Positions 52,587 through 61,481 are shown, counted from the stretch's first letter. The stretch: DNA of 64,000 nt from Streptomyces sp. HUAS ZL42 (GCF_040782645.1 NZ_CP160403.1:1240001-1304000); one strand, 5' to 3'. Made by a program: numbers and translations. Notes: generated by a model from the letters alone, not told the origin.

Positions 52587-53114
52587 TCATCCCAGCAGAT
52601 CCAGCGCCCGCTCCCACCCGAACCCCGGCCGCCCGCCGTCCTCCCCCGCCTCACCGGCGTACGGATCCCCGAAGCGGATGCCCATCCCGCGCAGACGTGT
52701 CAGGCTCTCCCGGTAGGCGGGGTGGGCGGCCAGCGCGTCGGCCACACAGGGCAGTACGGCGATCGGGACGCCGAGTCCCGACACCTCGCAGAGGGTGCCC
52801 ACGGCGAGGGTGTCGGCCAGGCCCGCCGCCCATTTGTTGATGGTGTTGAAGGTGGCGGGCGCGACGACGACCGCGTCGGGGGCCGGGAAGGGGCGGGGGT
52901 CGGCGGGCCGGCGCCAGGCCGAGCGGATGGGGCGGCCGGTCTGGGCCTCGACGGCGTCGGTGTCGAAGAAACCGTTCATGGCGAGGGGCGTGGCGATGAC
53001 GCCGACCTCCCAGTCCCGCTCCTGGGCCGCAGTGATCAACTTGCTGACCTCCACGGCGATTCCGGCCGCGCAGACGACGACGTAGAGGAAAGGCTTCCCG
53101 TCCTGTTCGGTCAC
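52587..53114 (-). CDS. HFCD-family flavoprotein
   Basis: This 175-residue protein resembles the homo-oligomeric flavin-containing Cys decarboxylases (Dfp/EpiD/MrsD type). FLYVVVCAAGIAVEVSKLIT is the N-terminal FMN strand-loop; DAVVVAPATFNTINKWAAGL (about residue 80) is the PASANT-like motif. It lacks an obvious downstream partner for coenzyme A synthesis, so it is probably not the pantothenate enzyme. It could decarboxylate another thiol compound. ATG 53114. It lies upstream of, and on the same strand as, the aldo/keto reductase, with a 138-base gap. Confidence 0.82.
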   Translation of the reverse strand: MTEQDGKPFLYVVVCAAGIAVEVSKLITAAQERDWEVGVIATPLAMNGFFDTDAVEAQTGRPIRSAWRRPADPRPFPAPDAVVVAPATFNTINKWAAGLADTLAVGTLCEVSGLGVPIAVLPCVADALAAHPAYRESLTRLRGMGIRFGDPYAGEAGEDGGRPGFGWERALDLLG

Positions 53115-53164
53115 GTGTGAACCCTACTGAAGCGGGAAGGACCGCCCTCGTTCGGCCTCGGGCG

Positions 53165-53656
53165 CGGCTCGAAGAGGCGGCGCTCCTTCTGTACGGGTCG
53201 CGGGTGTTCCAGGCGTCCTCGGCGGCCTGGAGCTTCTGCTCAAGCGCCTCTACCAGCTCTTCCCCGCGAAGGAGCAGCTGGTGGAGGCGATCTGGAACAG
53301 CGTGACGTGCGCCGCCCTGGCGGCTCGGGGAGTACGTCGGGCGGCACGAGGACCCCGAACTGCGGATCCTCGCCGTCTTCGACCGGCTCGAGCGGTGGTT
53401 CGCCGAGGACGGCTTCCGCGGCTGCGCCTGGATCAACTCGTACGAGGTCAGCGTGGCGGACCGGGTCCGTGCGCACACGCGGGCGTTCCGCGACTGCCCC
53501 GCTGCTCCGGTGACCGGCGCGGGGCTGCCCACCGCGCTCGGCGGCCGCCTGTACCTGCTCGCCGAGGGGGCCATGGTCACAGCGGGCATCACCGACGGCA
53601 CCGGCCCCGCGGCCGAGGCACGCGAGGCGGTACGGCTGCTGCTGCGGGCCCGGTGA
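53165..53656 (+). pseudogene. Broken TetR-family regulator gene
   Basis: Three reading frames give consecutive pieces of one TetR protein. RLEEAALLLYGSR is the start of the first helix region, and GGLELLLKRLYQLFPAKEQL is the recognition-helix end (normally ..KRSLYQLFPSKEQLV). After another shift, EYVGRHEDPELRILAVFDRL, ERWFAEDGFRGCAWINSY and GGRLYLLAEGAMVTAGITDG form the ligand domain up to the stop at 53656. The DNA-binding motif is internally deleted and no start codon is clear. It cannot make a working repressor. Its former target may have been the ferredoxin/P450 unit beside it, whose promoter holds an orphan palindrome. Confidence 0.82.
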
Positions 53657-53838
53657 GGTGACGTCCCCGCCGGCGCCTCACTGCGGGAGACGTCCCTGCC
53701 GGGGACTCGCTGAGGTCTCGCCCCTCGTCAGCGGCTCGGCTGCCGTGTCTCCCTCTGCGCGTGACGCCCGAGGCGCGCGGCGGCGCGGCCGGTCTTGGAT
53801 CCGTCCGATCCAAACGCGCTGGCCTGCGCCGCCCGATG

Positions 53839-54039
53839 TCAACCCACCGTGTCCGACAGCGTGATGGCGCCCACCGGGCAAGCCCGCGCTGCTTCCCGGA
53901 GCATCGGGTCGTCGGCGCCGTGCGCACGGCCCGGCAGGAGGGCGCTGAAGCCTTCGTCGTCCTGGGTGAAGACGCCCGGCGCGGCCAGTGCGCATTGGCC
54001 TGCGCCGATGCAGACGTGCTTGTCGATCTCGATGTGCAT
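53839..54039 (-). CDS. Small [3Fe-4S]-type ferredoxin, P450 partner
   Basis: This 66-residue ferredoxin begins MHIEIDKHVCIGAGQCALAA. Its cysteines follow the pattern Cx5C...CP (VCIGAGQC, RACPVGAI), which binds a [3Fe-4S] or, less likely, [4Fe-4S] cluster. Such ferredoxins (SuaB, SubB) hand electrons to Streptomyces CYP105 P450s. It starts 11 bases after the P450 stop, so both are transcribed together. No ferredoxin reductase gene is in the window. Confidence 0.92.
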   Translation of the reverse strand: MHIEIDKHVCIGAGQCALAAPGVFTQDDEGFSALLPGRAHGADDPMLREAARACPVGAITLSDTVG

Positions 54040-54050
54040 GACCGGAGTCC

Positions 54051-55250
54051 CTACCAGGTCACGGGGAGTTCCAGCATCCCCTGGATCGTGTCGCCGGGTT
54101 TGAAGGGGATCTCGTCGGCGGGAGCCGCGAGGCGCAGGCGGGGCAGGCGCGCGAAGAGGGTGCGCAGGGCGATCTCCATCTCGGCGCGGGCCAGGTTCTG
54201 GCCCAGGCACTGGTGGATGCCGAACCCGAAGGCCACGTGGTGGCGGGCCGGGCGGTGCCAGTCGAGGGTGTCCGGGTCGGTGTAGAGGGTCTCGTCGCGG
54301 TTGATGACCGAGGTCGCGAAGACCACGCCGTCGCCGGCCCGGATCGTCGTCCCGGCCACGTCGATGTCCTCGGTGGCCAGCCGCAGCAGCCCGTCCGCGA
54401 TGGACAGCATCCGCATCAGCTCCTCGACGGCCGCGGGCAGCAGCGTGGGATCGGCCCGCAACTCGGCCAGCCGCTCGGGGTGCTGGAGCAGCGTGTAGGT
54501 GCCGAGCGAGATCATGTTGGCGGTCGTCTCGTGACCCGCGACCAGGAGGATGATCGCCAGGGCGATCAGCTCGGCGCGGTCCACCGTGCCGTCGCGCAAC
54601 TGCTGGTGGACCAGATCGTCCAGCACTCCTTCGCCCGGCGGTTCCTTCTGCTTGCGCTCGATCAGCTCACCCAGGTACGCCTCGAGCCGGCCGCGGGCGT
54701 CCAGTGTGTCGGCGGGGTCAGGGCCGCGCAGCAGCCGCCGCGACTGCTCCTCGAAGAACTCGTGGTCGGCGTACGGGACGCCGAGCAACGCACAGATCAC
54801 CATCGAGGGCACGGGCAGCGCGAAGGCGCTCACCAGTTCGGCGGGCGGGCCTTGCGCGATCATCGCGTCCAGCCGCTCGTCGACGATCCGCTGGATGTCC
54901 GGCCGCAGTTCGGTGGCCCGTTTCAGGGTGAAGCTCGGGACCATCATGCGGCGCTGGGTTCGGTGTTCGGGGTCGTCGACGCCCAGGAGTGCGGTCCTGA
55001 GGTGGCGCACGGCCGCGAAGCGTGCGGTGGGTGCGGGGAAGCCGGGGCGGGTGCGGTCGGTCGACAGGCGCGGATCGGCGAGGAGGTCACGGGCGGCGCC
55101 GTGCCCGGTGACCAGCCAGACGGGGCGGCCGTCGAAGAGGGTGACGCGGGCCAGGGGGCGCGCGGCGCGCAGTGGATCGTAGGCGGTGGGCGGGTGGTAG
55201 GGGCAGGTGCGGTCCTGGGGAAAGGCGACGGGTTCCGACAGTTGCGTCAT
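54051..55250 (-). CDS. Cytochrome P450, CYP105-like
   Basis: This 399-residue P450 has the I-helix oxygen-binding motif VAGHETTANMISLGTY (about residue 240), the ExxR motif in EELMRML and the heme loop FGFGIHQCLGQNLARAEMEI with the cysteine thiolate near 350. SVINRDETLYTDPDTLDWHR and the overall sequence resemble CYP105 enzymes, which hydroxylate xenobiotics, vitamin D or macrolides. ATG 55250 has GAGGT upstream; an in-frame ATG at 55292 is not supported. The promoter region carries a perfect inverted repeat at 55293-55311. Electron supply comes from the next gene. Confidence 0.92.
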   Translation of the reverse strand: MTQLSEPVAFPQDRTCPYHPPTAYDPLRAARPLARVTLFDGRPVWLVTGHGAARDLLADPRLSTDRTRPGFPAPTARFAAVRHLRTALLGVDDPEHRTQRRMMVPSFTLKRATELRPDIQRIVDERLDAMIAQGPPAELVSAFALPVPSMVICALLGVPYADHEFFEEQSRRLLRGPDPADTLDARGRLEAYLGELIERKQKEPPGEGVLDDLVHQQLRDGTVDRAELIALAIILLVAGHETTANMISLGTYTLLQHPERLAELRADPTLLPAAVEELMRMLSIADGLLRLATEDIDVAGTTIRAGDGVVFATSVINRDETLYTDPDTLDWHRPARHHVAFGFGIHQCLGQNLARAEMEIALRTLFARLPRLRLAAPADEIPFKPGDTIQGMLELPVTW

Positions 55251-55572
55251 GGAAGACCTCGCAGACGAAGGATGCGTCGTGCCGATCTTCATTAGATGCC
55301 TCGGGCATCTATAAGGCGACGCAGAGTTCGGCCAGATCGGCGAACCCGGCAGACTGGCCGGAGTTCACCGCTGCGCTGCGCCGAGCCGGCGGCACCGCAC
55401 CCGTCCTCGGCGCCCTCACCCGTGTAAATCGGTTGCCGCCGCTGCTCCGCGCCCCTCAGGATCGCGCCATGCCTGCGACCGATGCCTTTCTGCCGCCGAC
55501 GCCCGCCGCCGTTCGTCCGGTGCGCGGGCGGCAGCAGCCCGGCCGTCCGCGGAGGCCCGATCCCGTCCGATC
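55251..55572. other. Divergent intergenic region between P450 and LysE-type genes
   Basis: About 322 bases without a supported gene. It contains the palindrome at 55293-55311 near the P450 start. The remainder up to the LysE-type gene shows no clear promoter or structure. Confidence 0.5.
55293..55311 (-). promoter_or_regulatory. Operator-like palindrome upstream of the P450 gene
   Basis: TAGATGCC-TCG-GGCATCTA has perfect 8-bp arms and lies 43 bases before the P450 start, where a repressor site would be expected. A broken TetR gene lies just beyond the ferredoxin gene, so its cognate repressor may be lost. Confidence 0.6.
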
Positions 55573-56196
55573 GTGACGGCCGCGCTCGTCGCCGGCCTGG
55601 TCGCGGGCTACGGCATCGCCGTACCCGTCGGCGCGGTCGCGACGTATCTCGTCTCCCTCACCGCCCGTACGTCCCTGCGCACCGGTGTCTGCGCCGCGCT
55701 CGGCGTCGCCACCGCCGACGGGTTCTACGCGCTTCTCGCCACGATCGGGGGCTCCGCCCTGGCCGCCGCGCTGCGGCCGGTTCTGGTCCCGCTGCGCTGG
55801 GCCGCCGCCCTGGTGCTCCTCGCGCTGGCGGTACGCGGTGCGGTCAGCGCCGTACGGCACTACCGCGCACACCGGCTCGCAACCCGTTCGGATCCCCCTC
55901 CCCCGAACCCCGCTCGGGCCTATGTGGGACTGCTGGGCATCACACTCCTCAACCCCACCACCGTGATCTACTTCGCGGCGCTCGTCCTCGGCACGGGGGC
56001 GGCGGACGCCGTACGGCCCCTGGAGCAGGGCGTGTTCGTCCTGGCGGCCTTCGTCGCCTCCGCGAGCTGGCAGCTGCTGCTCGCCGGTGGCGGCGCGCTG
56101 CTCGGCCGTGCACTCACCGGTGGCCGGGGACGGTTGACGACGGCGCTCGTGTCCAGCTCGGTGATCGCCGCGCTCGCCGTGCGGATGGTCGTATGA
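55573..56196 (+). CDS. LysE/RhtB-family exporter
   Basis: This 207-residue membrane protein has about six transmembrane helices. [20 protein letters not shown] at the N-terminus matches the conserved G(x)4(A/P)GP-like motif of LysE transporters, and [20 protein letters not shown] contains the NP turn in the middle of the family. Members export amino acids or other small metabolites. GTG 55573 has no strong ribosome binding site. The next gene on the same strand begins about 95 bases downstream. Confidence 0.82.
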   Translation: MTAALVAGLVAGYGIAVPVGAVATYLVSLTARTSLRTGVCAALGVATADGFYALLATIGGSALAAALRPVLVPLRWAAALVLLALAVRGAVSAVRHYRAHRLATRSDPPPPNPARAYVGLLGITLLNPTTVIYFAALVLGTGAADAVRPLEQGVFVLAAFVASASWQLLLAGGGALLGRALTGGRGRLTTALVSSSVIAALAVRMVV

Positions 56197-56291
56197 GGAC
56201 GGGAGCGGTGCGGATGAAACACGCGGGTACCGGTGTTGAAGAACCGGACGAGTCACCGCACGGCACGACGAAGACGAAGGGGAGGGATGCC

Positions 56292-56741
56292 ATGCCTCTC
56301 GAGGGTGAGTACGAACCCAGCCCGACGCAGTGGGTGCGTGAACAGGTGGAGGTGTACGAGAGCTCCGGCGGCACGCGGGGGACGACCCTGCTGGACACGG
56401 GCATGCCGGTGATCCTGCTCACGACGCGGGGCGCCAGGAGCGGCAAGATCCGGAAGACGCCACTGATGCGCGTGGAGCACGAGGGACGGTACGCCGTGGT
56501 CGCCTCCCAGGGCGGGGCGCCCACGCACCCGGTCTGGTACCACAACATCAAGGCCGATCCGCATGTGGAGCTCCAGGACGGGCCGGTGAAGCAGGACATG
56601 AAGGCCCGCGAGGTCACCGGCGAGGAGAAGGCCGAGTGGTGGGAGCGTGCCGTCGCGGCCTATCCGCCGTACGCCGACTACCAGAAGAAGACGGCGCGGG
56701 AGATCCCGGTGTTCGTCGTGGAGTCCGCCGACGGGCACTGA
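56292..56741 (+). CDS. F420-dependent nitroreductase-like (DDN family) oxidoreductase
   Basis: This 149-residue protein matches the deazaflavin-dependent nitroreductase family. [20 protein letters not shown] is the N-terminal helix region, [20 protein letters not shown] is the F420-binding strand-turn, and [20 protein letters not shown] is the conserved core motif. Family members use F420H2 to reduce quinones or nitro compounds. ATG 56292 follows GGGGAGGGATGCC. A terminator at 56830 follows, shared in position with the convergent CDF gene. Confidence 0.9.
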   Translation: MPLEGEYEPSPTQWVREQVEVYESSGGTRGTTLLDTGMPVILLTTRGARSGKIRKTPLMRVEHEGRYAVVASQGGAPTHPVWYHNIKADPHVELQDGPVKQDMKAREVTGEEKAEWWERAVAAYPPYADYQKKTAREIPVFVVESADGH

Positions 56742-56825
56742 CCTGCGCCGACGGCGGGGCGGAAGAATTCCGCGGAAATATTCGCGCTGGGACGCATGAA
56801 CCCGTTCCCGCCGGGCACCCGAGCG

Positions 56826-57797
56826 TCAGGCCCCGCCGCGTTCCCCCGTCGCGGCGGGGCTTTCCCGTGCCTCGCGCTCCGGCCGGTCGGTCACGTCGAG
56901 GAAGATCTGGTCCGCCTCGGGCACGGTTCGGAAGATGGACCGCTTGATGCGGTCGGCGACGTCCTCGACCCGCTCGCTGTCGAGGCCAGGAACGAGGTCG
57001 ACGCGGGCCGCCACCAGCGCGGTGTCCAGGCCGGTCTTCATGCTGAACAGCGCCTCCACGCTGTCGATTTCGGGCTGCGCCTCGAGCAGCGAGCGGATCC
57101 TGCCGCTCGCCTCCGGGCCTGCGGCCTCCCCGATCAGCTGGTCGCGGGCGTCACGCCCCAGCCGGTAGGCGACGAAGACGAGCAGCGCACCGATCGCGAA
57201 GGACGCGGAGGCCTCCCACACGACCAGCCCGGTGACCATGTGCAGGACCATGCCGGCGAAGGCGAGGGTCACGCCGAGCACCGCCGTGCCGTCCTCGGCG
57301 ACGACCGTGCGCAGGGCGGGGTCACGCAGGCCGCCGGCCGTGCCGCCCTGCTTGTGCACCTGGTGCAGGGCCCGTGCGAGCGAGGCGCCCTCGGCGACGA
57401 AGGCGACTCCCAGCACGATCAGGCCCGCCACGTACCCGCTGAACTTCTCCTCCGCGCCGTTCCGTAGCGCCTCGAAGCCCTGGAAGAAGGAGAAGCAGCC
57501 GCCCATGACGAAGATCCCGACGGCCGCGAGGAGTGACCAGAAGAACCGCTCCTTGCCGTAGCCGAAGGGGTGGCGCGCGTCGGCGGGTCGGCGGCTGCGG
57601 CGCAGCGCGGCCAGCAGGAACACCTCGTTGAGGCTGTCGGCCACGGAGTGGGCCGCCTCCGACAGCAGGGCGGGCGAGTGCGCGATCAGGCCTCCGGCCG
57701 CCTTCGCGGCGGCGATGACCAGGTTGGCCGCCAGCGCCACCAGTACGGTCACGCGTGTCTTCCGGTCCGCTTTCCGATCAGACGCTGCACCGCTCAC
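56826..57797 (-). CDS. Cation diffusion facilitator (CDF) transporter
   Basis: This 323-residue protein has a six-helix transmembrane domain and a cytoplasmic C-terminal domain. SPALLSEAAHSVADSLNEVF (helix 2) and EDGTAVLGVTLAFAG (helix 5) contain the His and Asp metal ligands expected for Zn/Co/Mn transport. VADRIKRSIFRTVPEADQIF belongs to the ferredoxin-like C-terminal domain. Start GTG 57797 (VSGAASDRKADRKTR) is preferred but has weak ribosome binding; an in-frame ATG at 57839 is possible. It exports divalent metal ions against a proton gradient. Confidence 0.87.
   Translation of the reverse strand: MSGAASDRKADRKTRVTVLVALAANLVIAAAKAAGGLIAHSPALLSEAAHSVADSLNEVFLLAALRRSRRPADARHPFGYGKERFFWSLLAAVGIFVMGGCFSFFQGFEALRNGAEEKFSGYVAGLIVLGVAFVAEGASLARALHQVHKQGGTAGGLRDPALRTVVAEDGTAVLGVTLAFAGMVLHMVTGLVVWEASASFAIGALLVFVAYRLGRDARDQLIGEAAGPEASGRIRSLLEAQPEIDSVEALFSMKTGLDTALVAARVDLVPGLDSERVEDVADRIKRSIFRTVPEADQIFLDVTDRPEREARESPAATGERGGA
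56830..56863 (+). terminator. Terminator for the DDN-family gene inside the CDF 3' end
   Basis: GCCCCGCCGCG (56830-56840) pairs perfectly with CGCGGCGGGGC (56850-56860), followed by TTT on the plus strand. It overlaps the last codons of the convergent CDF gene. Confidence 0.8.
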
Positions 57798-57912
57798 CTT
57801 GGCCGACTGCCCCGGGCGGCGGCGCTCACACCGTGCCACCCGCGGAAATCGGGGAACCCGGACAGGGCAGCCGGTACAACACGCAGGTCACGCACTACGA
57901 CAGGAGGAAATC

Positions 57913-58932
57913 ATGAGTGGCGGGGGCAACGGCAACCGCGCCTACGGTCACACGACGTTCAAGCGGTCCAAGAGCCACTTCACGGACCGGATCACCACGG
58001 ACGGCCGGGACGGCTGGCCGGTGGAGAGCGGACGCTACCGTCTCGTGGTCAGCCGGGCCTGCCCGTGGGCGAGCCGGGCGGTGATCTCGCGGCGGCTGCT
58101 GGGTCTGGAGGGCGCCCTGTCGATGGCGATCGCCGATCCGATCCAGGACGACCGCAGCTGGCGCTTCACCCTCGACCCGGACGGCCGCGACCCCGTGCTC
58201 GGTATCCGCTACCTCAGCGAGGCCTACGACAGGCGGGAGACCGGCTATCCGGGCGGGGTCAGCGTGCCGGCCGTCGTGGACGTACCCACCGGCAAGCTGG
58301 TCACCAACGACTACCAGCGGATCACCCTCGACCTTGCCACCGAATGGACGGCGCTGCACCGGGAGGGGGCGCCCGACCTCTACCCCCAGGCGCATCGCGA
58401 CGAGATCGACACGGTGATGGCGGACGTCTACGAGGACGTCAACAACGGGGTGTACCGGGCCGGCTTCGCCATTGAGCAGGAGGAGTACGAGGAGGCGTGC
58501 GAGGCGGTGTTCCGGCGGCTGGAGCTGCTGACGCCGCGGCTCGCCCGGCGGCGCTATCTGGTCGGGGACACGATCACCGAGGCGGACATCCGGCTGTTCA
58601 CCACACTCGTGCGGTTCGACGCCGTCTACCACGGTCACTTCAAGTGCAACCGCTGGAAGTTGACGGAGAATCAGGTCCTGTGGGCGTACGCCCGCGACCT
58701 CTACCAGACGCCCGGCTTCGGTGACACCGTCGACTTCGACCACATCAAGCGGCACTACTACCAGGTGCACACCGGCATCAATCCGACCCGCATCGTCGCC
58801 CTCGGCCCGGACCCGTCCGGCTGGCTGACGCAGCATCACCGCGCGGAGCTGGGCGGGCGCCCGTTCGGGGACGGGACACCGCCCGGGCCGGTGCACACCG
58901 GCGAAGAGGTCCCGCCCCAGGGGCGGCCCTGA
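57913..58932 (+). CDS. Glutathionyl-hydroquinone reductase-like (Xi-class/ECM4) transferase
   Basis: This 339-residue protein has the Xi-class GST layout. SRACPWASRAVISRRLLGLE (about residue 46) contains the CPWAxR catalytic cysteine, VPAVVDVPTGKLVTNDYQRI lies at the thioredoxin-domain end, and the helical C-terminal domain includes GDTITEADIRLFTTLVRFDA and YHGHFKCNRWKL. In actinobacteria, which lack glutathione, these enzymes probably use mycothiol to reduce thiol-hydroquinone adducts; that is inference. ATG 57913 follows CAGGAGGAAATC. Confidence 0.92.
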   Translation: MSGGGNGNRAYGHTTFKRSKSHFTDRITTDGRDGWPVESGRYRLVVSRACPWASRAVISRRLLGLEGALSMAIADPIQDDRSWRFTLDPDGRDPVLGIRYLSEAYDRRETGYPGGVSVPAVVDVPTGKLVTNDYQRITLDLATEWTALHREGAPDLYPQAHRDEIDTVMADVYEDVNNGVYRAGFAIEQEEYEEACEAVFRRLELLTPRLARRRYLVGDTITEADIRLFTTLVRFDAVYHGHFKCNRWKLTENQVLWAYARDLYQTPGFGDTVDFDHIKRHYYQVHTGINPTRIVALGPDPSGWLTQHHRAELGGRPFGDGTPPGPVHTGEEVPPQGRP

Positions 58933-58967
58933 TCCACTCGACCCACCCGCACCCCAAGGAGGCGTCC

Positions 58968-59264
58968 GTGGCCAAGAAGAAGAAACTCTCCCTCGTCTAC
59001 CAGCCCGTCGGGTTCGCGCTCGGCTGGGCGAGCGGGGCGCTCGCGGGGCTCGCCTTCCGCAAGACGTGGAAGGCTCTCCGGCACGAGGACGACGCGCCCG
59101 ACCCGCTGGACCCGGACCGCGGCTGGGGGGAGATCCTGCTCGCGGCCGCGATCCAGGGCGCGATCTTCGCGGTCGTACGCAGCGCCGTGGACCGCTCCGG
59201 CGCGAAGGCGATCGCACGGTCGACCGGGGCGTGGCCGGTCAAGGAGAAAGGGGGTCGGGCCTGA
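58968..59264 (+). CDS. DUF4235 membrane protein
   Basis: This 98-residue protein starts with a basic segment (MAKKKKLSLVYQPVGFALGW), has one or two hydrophobic helices (GFALGWASGALAGLAFRKTW and EILLAAAIQGAIFAVVRSAV) and matches DUF4235, a small actinobacterial membrane family of unknown function. GTG 58968 follows AAGGAGGCGTCC, a strong ribosome binding site. It is 35 bases after the reductase gene and likely co-transcribed with it. Confidence 0.85.
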   Translation: MAKKKKLSLVYQPVGFALGWASGALAGLAFRKTWKALRHEDDAPDPLDPDRGWGEILLAAAIQGAIFAVVRSAVDRSGAKAIARSTGAWPVKEKGGRA

Positions 59265-59761
59265 TCAGACCGTGATCGTGCAGGGCCCGCGGCCGCGGCG
59301 CGGGTGCATCGTGCGGGCCGGCTGATGCCGCGGGGTTGCCAGCTGCTCGCCAGGGAGCGTGCGCGAGGGCGGTTTAACTCGATCGTGTGATGGTCGGCTT
59401 CCGGGCTTGCGGCGTCCTGGGCCGTTCGGGCTACGGTGATCGTGCGATCTGGGACGCCGGGTACGGCGCCAGCGTGCGGGGGCCCCCGCTCCACCGGAGT
59501 GATGGTTCGGGGCCTCCCCGTCGCCTCTGCCCGCAACCACATGGCCAGGTCGTGAGGGAACCGGCCTCCCGGGATAGGACCACGGACAGGATCCGTGTCG
59601 CTGCCCCGGGGTCGAGTACGCCGGGGACCAGTGCGCCCAAGACCGTTCGGGGCGTGCGGCTGAGCGGAGTCACTTCTACTCAGTCCACAGGAACGGTGGG
59701 TTGCTTCGTTCACCCGCGCTTGCGGGTCCCGGGGACCGGGCCCGCGGCCCGCGCGGCCCCC
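59265..59761. other. Intergenic region, no supported gene, some RNA-like hairpins
   Basis: About 497 bases between convergent genes. No reading frame has Streptomyces codon character. A small hairpin (CACGGA/TCCGTG with a 5-base loop, about 59580-59600) sits beside other GC-rich stems, and a possible weak promoter (TTGCGG, then TACGGT 19 bases on) occurs near 59408-59440. It might encode an untranslated RNA, but no known riboswitch or ncRNA family was recognised. Confidence 0.4.
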
Positions 59762-60154
59762 TCACCCCTGCTTGGGGGCCGTCTGCGGAACCCGGCGCAG
59801 GGTGAAGGAGTGGCCGGCCGGGTCGGCGTAGCCTCGTTCCTCGTACCGGCCCGCGGCGTCCTTCGTCTCCAGTGGGCGTCCGCCGAGGCCGATGATCTTG
59901 CGTTCCGCCTCGTCCAGGTCCTCCACCACGAAGTCGAGGTGGACCTGGAGGGAGTTCTCGGGCCGCGGCCAGCTGGGCGGGGTGGCGTTGACGTCGCGGC
60001 GGAAGGCAAGCCGGGTCCCGCCGGCGCCCCTGATCTCCACCCGGTTGGCCGACGCGCCGGTCTCCTCGGCGTCCAGCAGTTGCCTGTAGAACTCGGCGAG
60101 CTTCTCCGGCTCGGCGCAGTCGAGCACGACGACGCCCGCTTTCACCACTGCCAT
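59762..60154 (-). CDS. VOC/glyoxalase-family protein
   Basis: This 130-residue protein has two beta-alpha-beta-beta-beta modules. VVVLDCAEPEKLAEFYRQLL and the later LQVHLDFVVEDLDEAERKII are the starts of the two halves; HLDF carries the usual metal-binding histidine, and DPAGHSFTLRRVP ends the second half. It may bind or modify a small molecule; many Streptomyces copies are annotated only as VOC proteins. ATG 60154. It lies downstream of the PPOX gene on the same strand, 67 bases away. Confidence 0.87.
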   Translation of the reverse strand: MAVVKAGVVVLDCAEPEKLAEFYRQLLDAEETGASANRVEIRGAGGTRLAFRRDVNATPPSWPRPENSLQVHLDFVVEDLDEAERKIIGLGGRPLETKDAAGRYEERGYADPAGHSFTLRRVPQTAPKQG

Positions 60155-60221
60155 GTCTCCTCCGCAGGTTCGTGGGGCATGGGCGGACGAGCCCGCCCCC
60201 GACCTTGCGGTTACCCCGGTT

Positions 60222-60686
60222 TCAGCCGCCCACCAGCCACTCCCCGCCCCGCATCAGCTCCCGCCCCTCCAGTTCGTCGGCCTCGCGCCAGGCCTGCACC
60301 CGGCACGGCAGGACGCGGAAATACAGGTAGGGCGTGGCCAGCCGGCGCGGATCGAAGCCGGTCTTGCCCGCGAAGATCTCGGCGTCCTCCTCCGGCAGCT
60401 CGGCGGGCGGCACGGCCTCTACGGTGCCCTCGACGAGGACCACGTCACGGGTCGGACCGATACCGAGCCGCACCCTGCGGGTGGCCAGCAGGTTCCGTCC
60501 GGTGGGGCTGGCGGCCGGCGTGGCGAACAGGAGGGTGGCACCGTCCCAGACGAAGGACAGCGGGACGAGGTACGGCGCACCGCCCTGCTCGTCGGCCGTG
60601 GCGACCCAGGCGTCCACGTCGTGTTCCAGGCGGTGCAGCGTGTCGTGCTTGCGCTGCTCGGCGGGGCGTGCGGGTGGTGGGGTCAT
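60222..60686 (-). CDS. PPOX-class (FMN/F420) split-barrel flavoprotein
   Basis: This 154-residue protein resembles pyridoxamine 5'-phosphate oxidase-like, often F420-dependent, proteins. DVDAWVATADEQGGAPYLVP and LSFVWDGATLLFATPAASPT form the split barrel; RNLLATRRVRLGIGPTRDVV contains the cofactor-phosphate contact, and VLVEGTVEAVP follows. Reaction unknown. ATG 60686. It is preceded by a TetR-family gene on the same strand, which may regulate it. Confidence 0.87.
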   Translation of the reverse strand: MTPPPARPAEQRKHDTLHRLEHDVDAWVATADEQGGAPYLVPLSFVWDGATLLFATPAASPTGRNLLATRRVRLGIGPTRDVVLVEGTVEAVPPAELPEEDAEIFAGKTGFDPRRLATPYLYFRVLPCRVQAWREADELEGRELMRGGEWLVGG

Positions 60687-60732
60687 CGTCGGACAGCCTC
60701 CTGAGGCACCTGAAAGGAACGGCGTACCCCCC

Positions 60733-60764
60733 TGACGGTCACGCGCCTCCCAGTGTGACCGTCA
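60733..60764 (-). terminator. Hairpin overlapping the TetR stop codon
   Basis: TGACGGTCAC (60733-60742) pairs perfectly with GTGACCGTCA (60755-60764) over 12 bases, covering the TetR stop on the minus strand. It may terminate or attenuate read-through into the PPOX gene. Confidence 0.65.
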
Positions 60765-61481
60765 CTCCCCCGTCCGGGCCCGGATCTCCGCCAGGCGCGC
60801 CGCCGCCGCGCTCAGCAGGAACTCCAGGGCCGCCGGGTATGAGCTGTGCCGCATGGCGGCGACGAGGTGGCGGGCCGTGGCGGCGATGTGCGGGTGCGAC
60901 TCGGCGGGCAGCCGCGCGTACGTCGCCCGCCACACGTCCGCCTCCGCCTCGCGGGCCTCCCTGGGCAGCGCGGTGTTCGCGGAGTCGAGGGCGCCGAAGG
61001 CGAGGGCCTGGTCGACGAAGGCGTGGTAGATCGCCACCGCCTCCGCGTCGGGGAAGCCGGCGCCCCGCAGCACGCCGAGGATCGTCTCCACAGCCTGGAT
61101 CTCATGGACGCCCCCGGTGACGCGATAGGAGCTGAGCACCGACGCCCGCGGATGCGCGAGTGCCCCGGCGTGCATCCGCAGACCGAGGTCGCGCAGGTCG
61201 GCGAGCCAGTCGCCGGTCGGACGCCAGATCCGCAGCGTACGGCCGATGAGCTCGTCGGCGATGGCGAGCATCAGGTCGTCGGTGTGGCGGAAGTAGCGGT
61301 AGAGGGAGCTGGGGTCGGCGCCGAGGGCGCGGCCGAGGCGGCGGACGGACAGCGCGTCGGCGCCGTGCTCCTCGATGAGCCTGAGGGCCGTCTCGACGAT
61401 CAGTCCTTCGGAGAGGACGACGCCCTGCTTGGTGGGGCGCCTGCGCTGCCGGGCGGCGGGCGGAACGACGCGATCACTCAT
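60762..61481 (-). CDS. TetR-family transcriptional regulator (C-terminal TetR_C_1-like)
   Basis: This 239-residue regulator has an N-terminal extension with basic residues (RQRRRPTKQGVVLSEGLIVE) and a helix-turn-helix DNA-binding region of which LSVRRLGRALGADPSSLYRY is the second half (about 42-62). The C-terminal ligand domain contains LGLRMHAGALAHPRASVLSS and AIYHAFVDQALAFGALDSAN. It is divergent from the APC permease gene (124 bases between starts) and probably regulates it, the PPOX gene, or both. ATG 61481. No clean long palindrome was found in the intergenic region. Confidence 0.9.
   Translation of the reverse strand: MSDRVVPPAARQRRRPTKQGVVLSEGLIVETALRLIEEHGADALSVRRLGRALGADPSSLYRYFRHTDDLMLAIADELIGRTLRIWRPTGDWLADLRDLGLRMHAGALAHPRASVLSSYRVTGGVHEIQAVETILGVLRGAGFPDAEAVAIYHAFVDQALAFGALDSANTALPREAREAEADVWRATYARLPAESHPHIAATARHLVAAMRHSSYPAALEFLLSAAAARLAEIRARTGE

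Noticed and set aside
59500..59700. Riboswitch (cobalamin or c-di-AMP type) in the gene-free region
   Set aside because: None of the conserved sequence blocks of these riboswitches could be recognised and the region is not upstream of a gene.
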